This document shows, piece after piece, positions 52,963-61,744 of a stretch of 64,000 nucleotides of DNA. The notes below the pieces were generated by a model. That model worked only from the letters and a program-made list of their open reading frames with translations, was not told the DNA's origin and did not search any database. Within the stretch, counting starts at the first letter, position 1. Every line of letters starts with the position of its first letter. This DNA comes from Allosphingosinicella indica (GTDB lineage: Bacteria; Pseudomonadota; Alphaproteobacteria; Sphingomonadales; Sphingomonadaceae). The stretch spans positions 2,657,501 through 2,721,500 of the forward strand of contig NZ_LT840185.1 of NCBI RefSeq assembly GCF_900177405.1, given 5' to 3'. The position numbers and the translations under genes are program-made.

Positions 52963-53424
52963 ATGGCCCGGATCATCGACATCGAGCTCGACGAGCGCAG
53001 CATCCTGCGCCGCAGCGACGATATCGAGCGCGAGAAGCGTGTCGCGGTCTTCGATCTTCTCGAAGACAACAGCTTTGCCGCCAATGGGCATCCAGGGCCG
53101 TACCGGTTGTTCCTGAGGATCGAGGAAGGGCGCCTAGCAATCGAACTCAAAGACGAGGACGGAGCGCCACTGGACACCATCCGTCTCGGCCTCGCGCGCT
53201 TCCGCCGACCGATCCGCGACTATTTCGCGATCTGCGATTCCTACTTCAAGGCAATCCGCGGCGACCGGCCCGAAGGGATCGAGACCGTCGACATGGCCCG
53301 GCGCGGGCTGCACAACGATGGCGCCGAGCTGCTCAGGGACGCGCTCACCGACCGGGTAGAGATGGACTTCGACACCGCGCGGCGCCTGTTCACGCTGCTC
53401 TGCGTGCTGCACATCAAGGCGTGA
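52963..53424 (+). CDS. UPF0262 family protein
   Basis: A 153-residue cytosolic protein of a family restricted mainly to alphaproteobacteria. The start [35 protein letters not shown] and the C-terminal [43 protein letters not shown] are its conserved blocks. Function unknown. It lies 64 bases before dcd, in the same direction; this neighbourhood (UPF0262 near dnaB/dcd) carries no clear functional hint. Confidence 0.9.
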   Translation: MARIIDIELDERSILRRSDDIEREKRVAVFDLLEDNSFAANGHPGPYRLFLRIEEGRLAIELKDEDGAPLDTIRLGLARFRRPIRDYFAICDSYFKAIRGDRPEGIETVDMARRGLHNDGAELLRDALTDRVEMDFDTARRLFTLLCVLHIKA

Positions 53425-53488
53425 CCTTGCCCTCGCCCGCCATTCCGGCGAAAGCCCGACCGGCAAAACAAGGGAATCGATCCGCGCA

Positions 53489-54043
53489 ATGAGCATCATG
53501 TCCGACAAGTGGATCCGCGATCGGGCGACGCGGGATGCGATGATCGAACCGTTCGTTGATTCGCAGCGGCGCGAGGGGACAATCAGCTACGGCCTCTCCT
53601 CCTACGGCTATGACGCGCGCGTGGCGGACGAGTTCAAGATCTTCACCAACGTCGACAATGCGATCGTCGATCCGAAGGACTTCGCGCACAACAGCTTCGT
53701 CGATCGCAAGACCGACGTCTGCATCATCCCGCCGAACAGCTTCTGCCTGGCGCGAACGGTGGAATATTTCCGCGTACCGCACGACGTGCTGGTCATCTGT
53801 CTCGGCAAGTCGACCTATGCACGGTGCGGGATAATCGTGAACGTCACACCGCTGGAGCCGGGCTGGGAAGGCCATGTCACGCTGGAGTTCAGCAACACGA
53901 CGCCCCTCCCCGCCAAGGTCTATGCCAACGAGGGCGCGTGTCAGTTCCTGTTTCTGCAGGGCAACGAGCCTTGCGAGACGACCTATGCCGACCGCGCGGG
54001 CAAATATATGGGCCAGCGCGGCGTGACGCTGCCCAAGCTGTGA
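53489..54043 (+). CDS. dcd: dCTP deaminase
   Basis: A 184-residue trimeric enzyme making dUTP from dCTP. Marks: [44 protein letters not shown], the active-site [44 protein letters not shown] with catalytic Glu in LEPGWEG, and [13 protein letters not shown] at the end. Full length. Its stop overlaps the GTG of the next gene (GTGA). Confidence 0.95.
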   Translation: MSIMSDKWIRDRATRDAMIEPFVDSQRREGTISYGLSSYGYDARVADEFKIFTNVDNAIVDPKDFAHNSFVDRKTDVCIIPPNSFCLARTVEYFRVPHDVLVICLGKSTYARCGIIVNVTPLEPGWEGHVTLEFSNTTPLPAKVYANEGACQFLFLQGNEPCETTYADRAGKYMGQRGVTLPKL

Positions 54044-54354
54044 GGGCGCTGTTCGGCGCCGCCACGCCGACCAAGGTCGTGAGCTATGCGCTGTTCGGCG
54101 GCGGTGCCGCGGCCGCGATCGGATCGCGGTTCATCGACGACGGCCGATCTTGGTGGCTGGGGCTTGGGCTAATCCTCATCGGTCTTTCGATGGTGCTTGA
54201 TGCGATCCTGCCGGGCGGATCGGAGCTGAGCGACGAGCAGCAGGTGCTCGTCCGGCAGGTCGGCATCCCACAGCCGGCGAAAGCGCATAAGCTCCTCAGC
54301 CTGATCCTCGGCCTGCCGCTGACCGCATGGGGCGTCTGGACGATGCTCGGCTGA
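54040..54354 (+). CDS. Small membrane protein coupled to dcd, unknown
   Basis: A 104-residue protein starting at a GTG that overlaps the dcd stop. Two membrane segments near 14-55 ([19 protein letters not shown] and [20 protein letters not shown]) and one at the C-terminus ([19 protein letters not shown]), with a charged loop between. No family recognised. Coupling suggests translation together with dcd, though the function need not be related. Confidence 0.7.
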   Translation: MRALFGAATPTKVVSYALFGGGAAAAIGSRFIDDGRSWWLGLGLILIGLSMVLDAILPGGSELSDEQQVLVRQVGIPQPAKAHKLLSLILGLPLTAWGVWTMLG

Positions 54355-54410
54355 GCGTTGACGCGTTTCGCGTTCCGGCTAGCATCGCGTCGTCACAGGA
54401 GGGTCGGACG

Positions 54411-54800
54411 ATGAACACCCGCCAACTGAACGCCTGGTCGCCGAAGATGCTGAGTATCCTGCGCATCGTCTCCGGTCTGATTTTTCTCGAGCATGGCACG
54501 CAGAAGCTCCTTGGTTTCCCGCCGGGCAAACTTGCCAACATCCCGATCAATAACATGGGCGCCTATGCCGGGCTCGTCGAATTCGCGTGCGGCGCGCTGA
54601 TTGCGCTGGGATTGTTCACCAGGCCCGCGGCGTTCCTCGCTTCGGGCACGATGGCGGTCGCCTACTGGACCGCGCACGCGCCGCAGAATGCTTTCCCGGT
54701 CAACAACGGCGGCGACGCAGCGATCCTCTACTGCTTCGTCTTCCTCTATCTGGTGTTCGCCGGGCCCGGCGCATGGAGCGTCGACGGCCGGCGACGCTGA
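54411..54800 (+). CDS. DoxX family membrane protein
   Basis: A 129-residue protein with four membrane helices and DoxX marks: SILRIVSGLIFLEHGTQKLLG, GAYAGLVEFACGALIALGLFTRPAAFLASGTMAVAYWTAHAP and NGGDAAILYCFVFLYLVFAGPG. The ATG at 54411 has AGGAGGG 7 bases upstream, so the start is firm. DoxX-like proteins act in membrane redox or as small subunits; the role here is unknown. Followed by a bidirectional terminator. Confidence 0.88.
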   Translation: MNTRQLNAWSPKMLSILRIVSGLIFLEHGTQKLLGFPPGKLANIPINNMGAYAGLVEFACGALIALGLFTRPAAFLASGTMAVAYWTAHAPQNAFPVNNGGDAAILYCFVFLYLVFAGPGAWSVDGRRR

Positions 54801-54835
54801 CGGCCTAATTCGCCGCAAGCAGCTTAGCTCAAAGG

Positions 54836-54870
54836 AAAAAGGCGCCCCGGCCTGAGCCGGAGCGCCTTTT
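54836..54870. terminator. Bidirectional rho-independent terminator
   Basis: AAAAA, then GGCGCCCCGGC (54841-54851), loop CTGA, GCCGGAGCGCC (54856-54866), then TTTT. An 11-bp stem with one mismatch flanked by A-run and T-run serves the doxX gene on + and rnr on -. The stretch 54880-54960 holds a degenerate GGGGTGGGGGAGGGG / CCCTCCCCTGCCCC palindrome resembling the 25842 repeat. Confidence 0.8.
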
Positions 54871-54967
54871 GGGTGATAGCCAGCTGGGGTGGGGGAGGGG
54901 CTGGTCTATCGTTGGGGTGCGGTGAGAACGTCCCTCCCCTGCCCCGGTTCCAGCTCACGGAATTTTT

Positions 54968-57364
54968 TCAGCGGCGTCCGCGATGGCGGATGTTGGAAGG
55001 CCTGCCGCGCCGCCCTTGTGTCCGTTTGCCATCGCGGATCGGGCCGCTCCGCGGCGATGTAGCCGCCTCGCTGTCCGGAAGCTCGAAACGCAGCGCGCCG
55101 CTCACCGGATTGGCCTCCGCCAACCGTAGGTCTAGGCGCTGGCCGGGCTTGAATGTCGTGCCGGTATCGTCGCCGATCAGGCCCTGGCTCGCCTCGTCAT
55201 ACCGGAAATATTCGCCGCCCAAGGTAGCGGCCGGCACCAGCCCGTCGCCCCCAAGGCCTTCCACGGTTGCGAAGAAGCCGAACGGCTGGACGCCCGAGAT
55301 GCGGCAGCGAACGATCTGGCCCACGCGGTCGGCAAGATAGGCGGCGACGTAGCGATCGATCGTCTCGCGCTCGGCCTCCATCGCGCGGCGTTCCAGCGAC
55401 GAGATGAGTTCGCCGGTAACCGACATAGATGACGCTTCGTCGTCGCTGAGACCGCCTTCGCCCAGGCCATAAGCGCGGACAAGCGAGCGATGGACGACCA
55501 GATCGGCATAGCGCCGGATCGGCGACGTGAAATGGCCGTAGGAGCCGAGCGCAAGGCCGAAATGGCCGTGGTTCTCGGGCGCATAATAGGCCTGCGTCTG
55601 GGTGCGCAGCACCTGCTCCATGATCTCCGGGCGTGAGTCAGACTCCCCTACCCGCTCGAGCAACCGGTTGAAGGTCGCGGGCCGAATCACTTGGCCGAGC
55701 GCGAAGGCGATCTCGAACGTCTCGAGATAGTCCTTGAGCGCAACCAGCTTCTCGCGGCTCGGGGCCTCATGGACGCGGTACATGACGGGCGCATTCTTCG
55801 CCTCCAGCGCCTTGGCGGCGGCGACATTGGCGGCGATCATATAATCCTCGATCAGCTTGTGCGCATCGAGCCGCTCGCGCGGCGCGACCGAGGCGATCCG
55901 CCCCTTCTCGTCCAGCTCGACCCGGCGCTCGGGGAGGTCGAGCTCCAGCGGCTCGCGCTTTTCCCGAGCCTTCAACAGCGCGCGCCAGCACGCCCAAAGC
56001 GGCTTCAGCGCCTGTTCCACCAGATCGGGATGCACGGGCGCAAGATCGTCATCGGACAGCGCGCAGGGAGAGGAAGCGACTTCTGCCAGATCCTCCCCGG
56101 CACGGGGAGGGGGACCGCTCGCGCCAGCGAGGGGTGGAGGGGGCTCTCCGCCCGCACGGCAGGTCTCGGATCCCCCTCCACCAGCTTCGCTGGCCCCCCT
56201 CCCCGTACCGGGGAGGATTTGATCCATCGCCGCCTGCGCATCCTCATAGGCAATGTTCGCCGCGACTCGGATGCGAGCGCGGGTGAAGCGCCAAGCCTTG
56301 AGCTGGCCGTCCTTCGCAATCGTCAGATGGCAGGCGAGCGCGGCGCGGTCCTTGCCGGCCTTCAGCGAGCAGATGTCCGCGGACAGTTCCTCCGGCAGCA
56401 TCGGAACGACGCGATCGGGGAAATAGACGCTGTTGCCGCGCTTGCGCGCTTCCTTGTCGAGCGCGGAGCCGGGGCGGACGTAGAAACTGACGTCGGCGAT
56501 CGCGACGATCGCTTTCCAGCCACCCGCGTTGGCGAGATCGTCGTCCGGCGCCGCCCAGACCGCATCGTCATGATCGCGCGCGTCGGCCGGGTCGATCGCC
56601 ACAATCGGAAGATGCGTCAGATCCTCCCGCGCCCCAAGATCGCGCTTCGCGACCCGCTCGGCCTCCTCGACCACCGCATCGGGAAATTCGTGCGGGATAC
56701 CATGCTTGTGGATGGCAATGAGGCTGAAGCTGCGCGGCGCGAACGGATCGCCGAGGATGTCGGTGACCCGCGCGGTGATCCGCGGCGGGCGCCCAGTCTT
56801 CTCGGCCAGCACCAGATCACCGGGCTCGGCCTTGCCGGCGTCGGACACAGGAAGCTCGCGCCGCTCCTTCTTCTCGACCGGGCGGAGCCACAGCCCCTTC
56901 CCTTCGGCGTGGAGCACGCCGAGCACCAGCTCGCTGCCCTTGAGCAGCTTCTTCATCGGATGCGCGACGATGCCATTGCCGCGCTCTTCGGTCCGCGCCA
57001 GCACGCGATCGCCGACGCCGAGCGCACCTCTGCGGCCGCGCTCCAGCAGCCGCAGCCGCGGTTCGGGCGCTTCGGCCTCCCACCGTTCGGGCACCGCCCA
57101 GACCTGCCCCGATTCGTCCACGTCGGTCACGCGCAGCACCGTCACCTTCGGTACGCCGCCCATCTTGTGGAAGGCGCGCCCGGGGGCGCTGTCGATCAGC
57201 CCCTCGTCGCCCATGTCGCGGAGCAAGTGCTTGAGCGCGATCTTCTCATTGCCCTTCAGCCCGAAGGCACGCGCGATCTCGCGCTTTCCGGCCGGCTGGT
57301 CGGATGCGCTGATGAAATCGAGGATCTGCTGCCGCGTCGGGAGACCGGCGGGTTTCTTGGCCAT
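54968..57364 (-). CDS. rnr: Ribonuclease R, with in-frame repeat insert
   Basis: A 798-residue exoribonuclease. An N-terminal winged helix (KREIARAFGLKGNEKIALKHLLRDMGDEGLI) and cold-shock domains precede the RNB domain, with active-site DPADARDHDDAVWA and later MYRVHEAPSREKLVALKDYLE, HFGLALGSYGHFTSPIRRYADLVVHRSL; an S1 domain follows (RCRISGVQPFGFFATVEGLGGDGLVP) and a basic tail. Residues about 383-425 (ILPGTGRGASEAGGGGSET ... PPPRAGED) are not RNase R but a translated palindrome placed in the RNB domain between AAMDQ and the helix that reads HPDLVEQALKPLW. Degrades structured RNA. Confidence 0.95.
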   Translation of the reverse strand: MAKKPAGLPTRQQILDFISASDQPAGKREIARAFGLKGNEKIALKHLLRDMGDEGLIDSAPGRAFHKMGGVPKVTVLRVTDVDESGQVWAVPERWEAEAPEPRLRLLERGRRGALGVGDRVLARTEERGNGIVAHPMKKLLKGSELVLGVLHAEGKGLWLRPVEKKERRELPVSDAGKAEPGDLVLAEKTGRPPRITARVTDILGDPFAPRSFSLIAIHKHGIPHEFPDAVVEEAERVAKRDLGAREDLTHLPIVAIDPADARDHDDAVWAAPDDDLANAGGWKAIVAIADVSFYVRPGSALDKEARKRGNSVYFPDRVVPMLPEELSADICSLKAGKDRAALACHLTIAKDGQLKAWRFTRARIRVAANIAYEDAQAAMDQILPGTGRGASEAGGGGSETCRAGGEPPPPLAGASGPPPRAGEDLAEVASSPCALSDDDLAPVHPDLVEQALKPLWACWRALLKAREKREPLELDLPERRVELDEKGRIASVAPRERLDAHKLIEDYMIAANVAAAKALEAKNAPVMYRVHEAPSREKLVALKDYLETFEIAFALGQVIRPATFNRLLERVGESDSRPEIMEQVLRTQTQAYYAPENHGHFGLALGSYGHFTSPIRRYADLVVHRSLVRAYGLGEGGLSDDEASSMSVTGELISSLERRAMEAERETIDRYVAAYLADRVGQIVRCRISGVQPFGFFATVEGLGGDGLVPAATLGGEYFRYDEASQGLIGDDTGTTFKPGQRLDLRLAEANPVSGALRFELPDSEAATSPRSGPIRDGKRTQGRRGRPSNIRHRGRR
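56090..56218. repeat. 129-bp palindromic repeat inserted in frame in rnr
   Basis: Inverted arms: ATCCTCCCCGGCACGGGGAG followed by GGGGACC...CCAGCGAGGGGTGGAGGGG, and CCCCTCCACCAGCTTCGCTGG followed by CCCCCCTCCCCGTACCGGGG and AGGAT (given here in parts). Each tip holds a small CCCCGG-ACGGGG hairpin. Length is exactly 43 codons. The translated product is Gly/Pro/Ala-rich and would form a disordered loop. Confidence 0.88.
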
Positions 57365-57404
57365 GCGCCCATGTCGGGCGCGGGCGCGCCCGGTGCAAGA
57401 CGAT

Positions 57405-58412
57405 TCAGGCTGAAACCACCTCCTGCTCGATAGTGCCGAAGATCGGATGACCGCTCTCGTCGTCCATCCAGATGCGGACGCTGTCGCCGGCTTTCAGGAA
57501 CGGCGTCGCGGGCTTGCCATCGAGGATCGTCTCCACCGTGCGCACTTCGGCAAGGCACGAATAGCCCTTACCCCCGCGCGCGATCGGCTTGCCGGGGCCG
57601 CCATCGGCGTCGCGGTTGGAGACGGTGCCTGAGCCAACGATCGTCCCCGCACCGAGATTGCGCGTCTTGGCGAGGTGCGCGACCAGGGTACCGAAATCGA
57701 AGGTCATGTCCTCGCCCGCATCGGCGCGTCCGAAGGGCTCGCCGTTGAGATCGACCTTGAGCTCGCCGTGCAGCTTGCCGTCCTTCCAGCGATCGCCGAG
57801 CTCGTCAGGCGTGACGAACACCGGCGAGAGCGCGCTCGCCGGCTTCGACTGGAGAAAACCGAACCCCTTGGTGAGTTCGGCCGGGATGAGATTGCGGAGC
57901 GACACGTCGTTGACGAGGCCAATGAGCCGGACCGCGCCGAGCGCCGCCTCCCGCGATGCGCCGCGCGGCACGTCGCCGGTAACGACCACAACCTCCGCCT
58001 CGAGATCGCAGCCCCAGGCTTCGTCTGCGAGCGGGATGGGATCGCGCGGGCCAAGCATCTCGTCCGATGCGCCCTGATACATCAGCGGGTCGCTCCAGAA
58101 GCTTTCCGGCATTTCGGCGCCGCGTGCCTGCCGCACCAGCGCGACATGGTTCACATAGGCTGATCCGTCCGCCCACTGATAAGCGCGCGGAAGCGGCGCG
58201 GCTGCCATCCGCTCGTGGAAGCGCATCATCGGGATCGTCTCGTGCGCGAGATCGATGGCGAGCAGCTCCAGCGCGGGCGCGACATTCGCCCAATCGTCGA
58301 GCGCCGCCTGCAGCGTCGGCGCGATATGGCCGGCGTCCGCGCACCAGGCGAGGTCGCGGCTCACCACGACCAGCCGGCCATCGCGGCCCTTCTTGAGCGA
58401 TCCGAGCTTCAT
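57405..58412 (-). CDS. Fumarylacetoacetate hydrolase family protein
   Basis: A 335-residue FAH-fold enzyme. Marks: LPRAYQWADGSAYVNHVALVRQARGAEMPESFWSDPLMYQG, metal site DEAWGCDLEAEVVVVTGDVPRG (E-x-E), GLVNDVSLRNLIPAELTKGFGFLQSKPASALSPVFV and GSGTVSNRDADGG. It resembles true fumarylacetoacetase (tyrosine/homogentisate end step) more than the acylpyruvase branch, judged from its long N-terminal part. No hmgA or maiA is adjacent. Lies 40 bases from rnr's start, same direction. Confidence 0.88.
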   Translation of the reverse strand: MKLGSLKKGRDGRLVVVSRDLAWCADAGHIAPTLQAALDDWANVAPALELLAIDLAHETIPMMRFHERMAAAPLPRAYQWADGSAYVNHVALVRQARGAEMPESFWSDPLMYQGASDEMLGPRDPIPLADEAWGCDLEAEVVVVTGDVPRGASREAALGAVRLIGLVNDVSLRNLIPAELTKGFGFLQSKPASALSPVFVTPDELGDRWKDGKLHGELKVDLNGEPFGRADAGEDMTFDFGTLVAHLAKTRNLGAGTIVGSGTVSNRDADGGPGKPIARGGKGYSCLAEVRTVETILDGKPATPFLKAGDSVRIWMDDESGHPIFGTIEQEVVSA

Positions 58413-58510
58413 GCACCTGTCTCCTCTTCACGCGGCAACTGGCATTTGCCGCCCCGCTTGGCTAGTGCCTGCCCGCAATCCCCCATCACCCGAAGGACTC
58501 GGACCCAGAC

Positions 58511-60007
58511 ATGCGCGACATCGACCATTTCATCGACGGCGGCCCACATGCGTCGGGCGATCGTCACGGCGACGTGTTCGATCCGAACAGCGGCCAGGTG
58601 CAGGCGCGCGTCCGACTGGGCACCGCCGCCGATCTCGAGAAGGCGATGGAGCGCGCCCGCGCCGCGCAGCCGGAATGGGCGGCGACCAACCCGCAGCGCC
58701 GCGCGCGGGTGATGTTCAAATTCAAGGAGCTGGTCGAGGCCAATATGGAAAGCCTCGCCGCGCTCCTCTCCTCCGAGCATGGCAAGGTAATCGCCGATTC
58801 CAAGGGCGACGTGCAGCGCGGGCTGGAAGTGATTGAGTTCGCCTGCGGCATCCCGCATGTGCTGAAGGGCGAATATACGCAGGGCGCGGGCCCGGGCATC
58901 GACGTATATTCGATGCGCCAGCCGCTCGGCATCGTCGCCGGCATCACGCCGTTCAACTTCCCGGCGATGATCCCGATGTGGATGTTCGGTGTCGCCATCG
59001 CCTGCGGCAACGCCTTCATCCTGAAGCCTTCCGAGCGCGACCCTTCGGTGCCGGTACGCCTCGCCGAGCTGATGAAGGAAGCGGGACTTCCCGACGGCGT
59101 GCTCCAGGTCGTCCACGGCGACAAGGAGATGGTCGACGCGATCCTCGACCATGACGACATCAAGGCGATCAGCTTCGTCGGCTCCTCCGACATCGCCCAC
59201 TACATCTACTCGCGCGGCACCGCGAACGGGAAGCGGGTGCAGGCCTTCGGCGGCGCCAAGAACCACGGCATCGTCATGCCGGACGCCGATCTCGACATGG
59301 TGGTCAACGACCTCGCCGGCGCCGCCTTCGGATCGGCGGGCGAGCGCTGCATGGCGCTGCCGGTGGTCGTTCCGGTCGGCGACAAGACCGCCAATGCCCT
59401 GCGCGAAAAGCTGGTGCCCGCGATCGAGGGGCTGCGCGTCGGCGTCTCGACCGATGCCGAGGCACACTACGGCCCGGTCGTCACCCAGGCGCACAAGGAA
59501 AAGGTCGAAAGCTACATCCAGATGTGCGCCGACGAGGGCGGCGAGCTGGTGATCGACGGCCGCGGCTTCACGTTGCAGGGGCACGAGAAAGGCTTCTTCG
59601 TCGGTCCGACCTTCTTCGATCACGTGAAGCCGAGCTTCCGTTCCTACCAGGAAGAGATTTTCGGGCCGGTGCTCCAGATGGTCCGTGCCGAGAGTTTCGA
59701 GGATGCGGTGCGGCTGCCCAGCGAGCACCAATATGGCAACGGCGTCGCCATCTTCACCCGCAACGGCCACGCCGCGCGCGAGTTCGCGGCGCGCGTCAAC
59801 GTCGGCATGGTTGGCATCAACGTGCCGATCCCGGTGCCGGTCGCCTATCACACCTTCGGCGGGTGGAAGCGTTCGGGCTTCGGCGACATCGACCAGCACG
59901 GGCCGGAGGGCGTGCGCTTCTGGACCAAGTCCAAGAAGATCACCCAGCGCTGGCCCGACGGGAGCGCCACGGGCGAGAATGCGTTCGTCATCCCGACGAT
60001 GGGCTGA
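58511..60007 (+). CDS. mmsA: Methylmalonate-semialdehyde dehydrogenase (CoA-acylating)
   Basis: A 498-residue aldehyde dehydrogenase. MmsA marks: FIDGGPHA near the start, YSMRQPLGIVAGITPFNFPAMIPMWMFGVAIACGNAFILKPSERDPS, ISFVGSSDIAHYIYSRG, the nucleophile Cys280 in GSAGERCMALPV, and FGGWKRSGFGDIDQHGPEGVRFWTKSKKITQRWP at the C-terminus. Converts methylmalonate semialdehyde to propionyl-CoA at the end of valine breakdown. First of the rightward valine operon. Confidence 0.95.
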   Translation: MRDIDHFIDGGPHASGDRHGDVFDPNSGQVQARVRLGTAADLEKAMERARAAQPEWAATNPQRRARVMFKFKELVEANMESLAALLSSEHGKVIADSKGDVQRGLEVIEFACGIPHVLKGEYTQGAGPGIDVYSMRQPLGIVAGITPFNFPAMIPMWMFGVAIACGNAFILKPSERDPSVPVRLAELMKEAGLPDGVLQVVHGDKEMVDAILDHDDIKAISFVGSSDIAHYIYSRGTANGKRVQAFGGAKNHGIVMPDADLDMVVNDLAGAAFGSAGERCMALPVVVPVGDKTANALREKLVPAIEGLRVGVSTDAEAHYGPVVTQAHKEKVESYIQMCADEGGELVIDGRGFTLQGHEKGFFVGPTFFDHVKPSFRSYQEEIFGPVLQMVRAESFEDAVRLPSEHQYGNGVAIFTRNGHAAREFAARVNVGMVGINVPIPVPVAYHTFGGWKRSGFGDIDQHGPEGVRFWTKSKKITQRWPDGSATGENAFVIPTMG

Positions 60008-60038
60008 GCCCGTCGGTTAGGACGAGAGGAGCCGAGTG

Positions 60039-60605
60039 ATGCGTAACGCCCTTCCCTTCGCGCTGGTGCTGGCGCTCGCAGCCTGCGGATCGCCGCCGGC
60101 TGAGCAGACCGCGCCGGTGACGAACGACATCGTGGCGAATGATGCCGAACCCGTGACCGACACGCCTGTGGCGCAGCCCACCGAGGCGAGCGGCGAAGCG
60201 ACCCCAACGCCCTCCCCCGCCCCATCCGCATCGCCGATGCCGGAGCCCACCGCGACCGCGACGCCGGACGAACTCTCGGGCACGGCGACGATCCCCGCCG
60301 CCCTGCGCGGCCGCTGGGGCCTCGTGGCGGCGGATTGCACGTCCACGCGTGGCGACGCCAAGGGCCTGCTGCGGATCGCAGCAGACACCATCCGCTTCTA
60401 CGAATCCCGCGCGAAGCTCGGCCGCGTCGTCGAACGCGACCGCTCGCGCATCGTCGCCGACTTCGATTTCGAGGGCGAAGGGCAGACGTGGGAACGCCGC
60501 CTGACGCTCGACGGACAGGATGGCGGCAAGACGCTCATCCGCCGCGACCAGGGCGACGACGCGATGCCCGGCCCGCTCCGCTACACGAGGTGCGAAACGC
60601 AATGA
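60039..60605 (+). CDS. Lipoprotein of unknown function inside the valine operon
   Basis: A 188-residue protein with a short signal and lipobox LALAAC (Cys17). Residues 20-80 are a low-complexity Thr/Pro/Ala/Glu spacer; the C-terminal 100 residues form a small beta-rich domain (IPAALRGRWGLVAADCTSTRGDAKGLLRIAADTIRFYESRAKLGRV ... FEGEGQTWERRLTLDG, in parts), with a possible Cys pair (ADC, TRC). The pattern W-G-L then strands suits a lipocalin/META-like barrel. The stop overlaps the isobutyryl-CoA dehydrogenase start (ATGA). GAGAGGA lies 9 bases before the ATG at 60039. Confidence 0.78.
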   Translation: MRNALPFALVLALAACGSPPAEQTAPVTNDIVANDAEPVTDTPVAQPTEASGEATPTPSPAPSASPMPEPTATATPDELSGTATIPAALRGRWGLVAADCTSTRGDAKGLLRIAADTIRFYESRAKLGRVVERDRSRIVADFDFEGEGQTWERRLTLDGQDGGKTLIRRDQGDDAMPGPLRYTRCETQ

Positions 60606-61744
60606 GCCAGTTCGATCTCACCGAAGAGCAGCGCCAGATCCAGGAGATGGCGCAGCAATTCACCGCCGACGCCATCACGCCGCATGCGGCGGAGTGGGAC
60701 GAGAAGCACATCTTCCCGCGCGACACGATCCGCTCCGCCGCCGAGCTCGGCTTCGGCAGCATCTATGTTTCCGAGGAATCGGGCGGTATCGGGCTGGGCC
60801 GGCTGGAAGCCGCGCTGATCATGGAGGCGATGGCCTATGGCTGCCCTTCGACCAGCGCCTTCATCTCGATCCACAACATGGCGTCGTGGATGATCGACCG
60901 CTTCGGCGCGCAGGCAGTGAAGGATAAATATCTGCCGTCGATGGTGACGATGGAGCGGATCGGCTCCTACTGCCTCACCGAGCCCGGCTCGGGATCGGAC
61001 GCCGCGGCGCTCAAGACCAAGGCAGTAAAAGACGGCAACCATTATGTCGTCACCGGCTCCAAGGCGTTCATCTCCGGCGGCGGCGAGAACGAGGTCTACG
61101 TCTGCATGGTCCGCACCGGCGTCGAGGGGCCCAAGGGCATTTCGTGCCTGGTGATCGAGAAGGACATGCCCGGCGTCAGCTTCGGCGCCAACGAGAAGAA
61201 GCTCGGCTGGCATTCGCAGCCGACCGCGCAGGTCAATTTCGACAGCGTCCGCGTGCCGGCGGAGAACCTCGTCGGCGGCGAGGGCGAGGGCTTCCGCATC
61301 GCCATGATGGGGCTCGACGGCGGCCGCCTTAACATCGGCGCGTGCAGCCTCGGCGGCGCGCAACGCTGCCTGGACGAAGCCATTGCCTACACCAAGGAGC
61401 GCAAGCAGTTCGGCCAGCCGATCGCCGATTTCCAGAACACCCAGTTCACGCTCGCCGACATGGATACAGACCTGCAAGCGGCGCGGATGCTGCTCTATGC
61501 GGCGGCGGTGAAGGTGACCGAGAATGCGCCCGACAAGACGCGGTTTGCGGCGATGGCCAAGCGGCTCGCCACCGACAGCGGCTCATCGATCGTCGACCGC
61601 GCGCTCCAGCTTCACGGCGGCTATGGCTATCTGCAGGATTACCCGATCGAGCGTTTCTGGCGCGATCTTCGCGTCCATTCGATCCTGGAAGGTACAAATC
61701 AGGTCATGCGGATGATCGTTGGCCGGGAGTTGACCCGCCAGTGA
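60602..61744 (+). CDS. Isobutyryl-CoA dehydrogenase (acyl-CoA dehydrogenase family)
   Basis: A 380-residue FAD acyl-CoA dehydrogenase, predicted to oxidise isobutyryl-CoA to methacrylyl-CoA. Marks: GGIGLGRLEAALIMEAMAYGCPSTSAFISIHNMASWMIDRFG, YCLTEPGSGSDAAALKTKAV, FISGGGENEVYVCMVRTG, KLGWHSQPTAQVNFDSVRVP, ERKQFGQPIADFQNTQF, LHGGYGYLQDYPIERFWRDLRVHSILEGTNQVMRMIVGREL. The Glu in ILEGTNQ is the catalytic base position. The ATG at 60602 overlaps the lipoprotein stop; the frame opens further upstream but that part is not enzyme-like. Confidence 0.92.
   Translation: MSQFDLTEEQRQIQEMAQQFTADAITPHAAEWDEKHIFPRDTIRSAAELGFGSIYVSEESGGIGLGRLEAALIMEAMAYGCPSTSAFISIHNMASWMIDRFGAQAVKDKYLPSMVTMERIGSYCLTEPGSGSDAAALKTKAVKDGNHYVVTGSKAFISGGGENEVYVCMVRTGVEGPKGISCLVIEKDMPGVSFGANEKKLGWHSQPTAQVNFDSVRVPAENLVGGEGEGFRIAMMGLDGGRLNIGACSLGGAQRCLDEAIAYTKERKQFGQPIADFQNTQFTLADMDTDLQAARMLLYAAAVKVTENAPDKTRFAAMAKRLATDSGSSIVDRALQLHGGYGYLQDYPIERFWRDLRVHSILEGTNQVMRMIVGRELTRQ

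Noticed and set aside
53430-53470. Partial CGCCATTCCGGCGAAAGC repeat before dcd
   Set aside because: Only one arm is recognisable; too degraded to annotate as an element.
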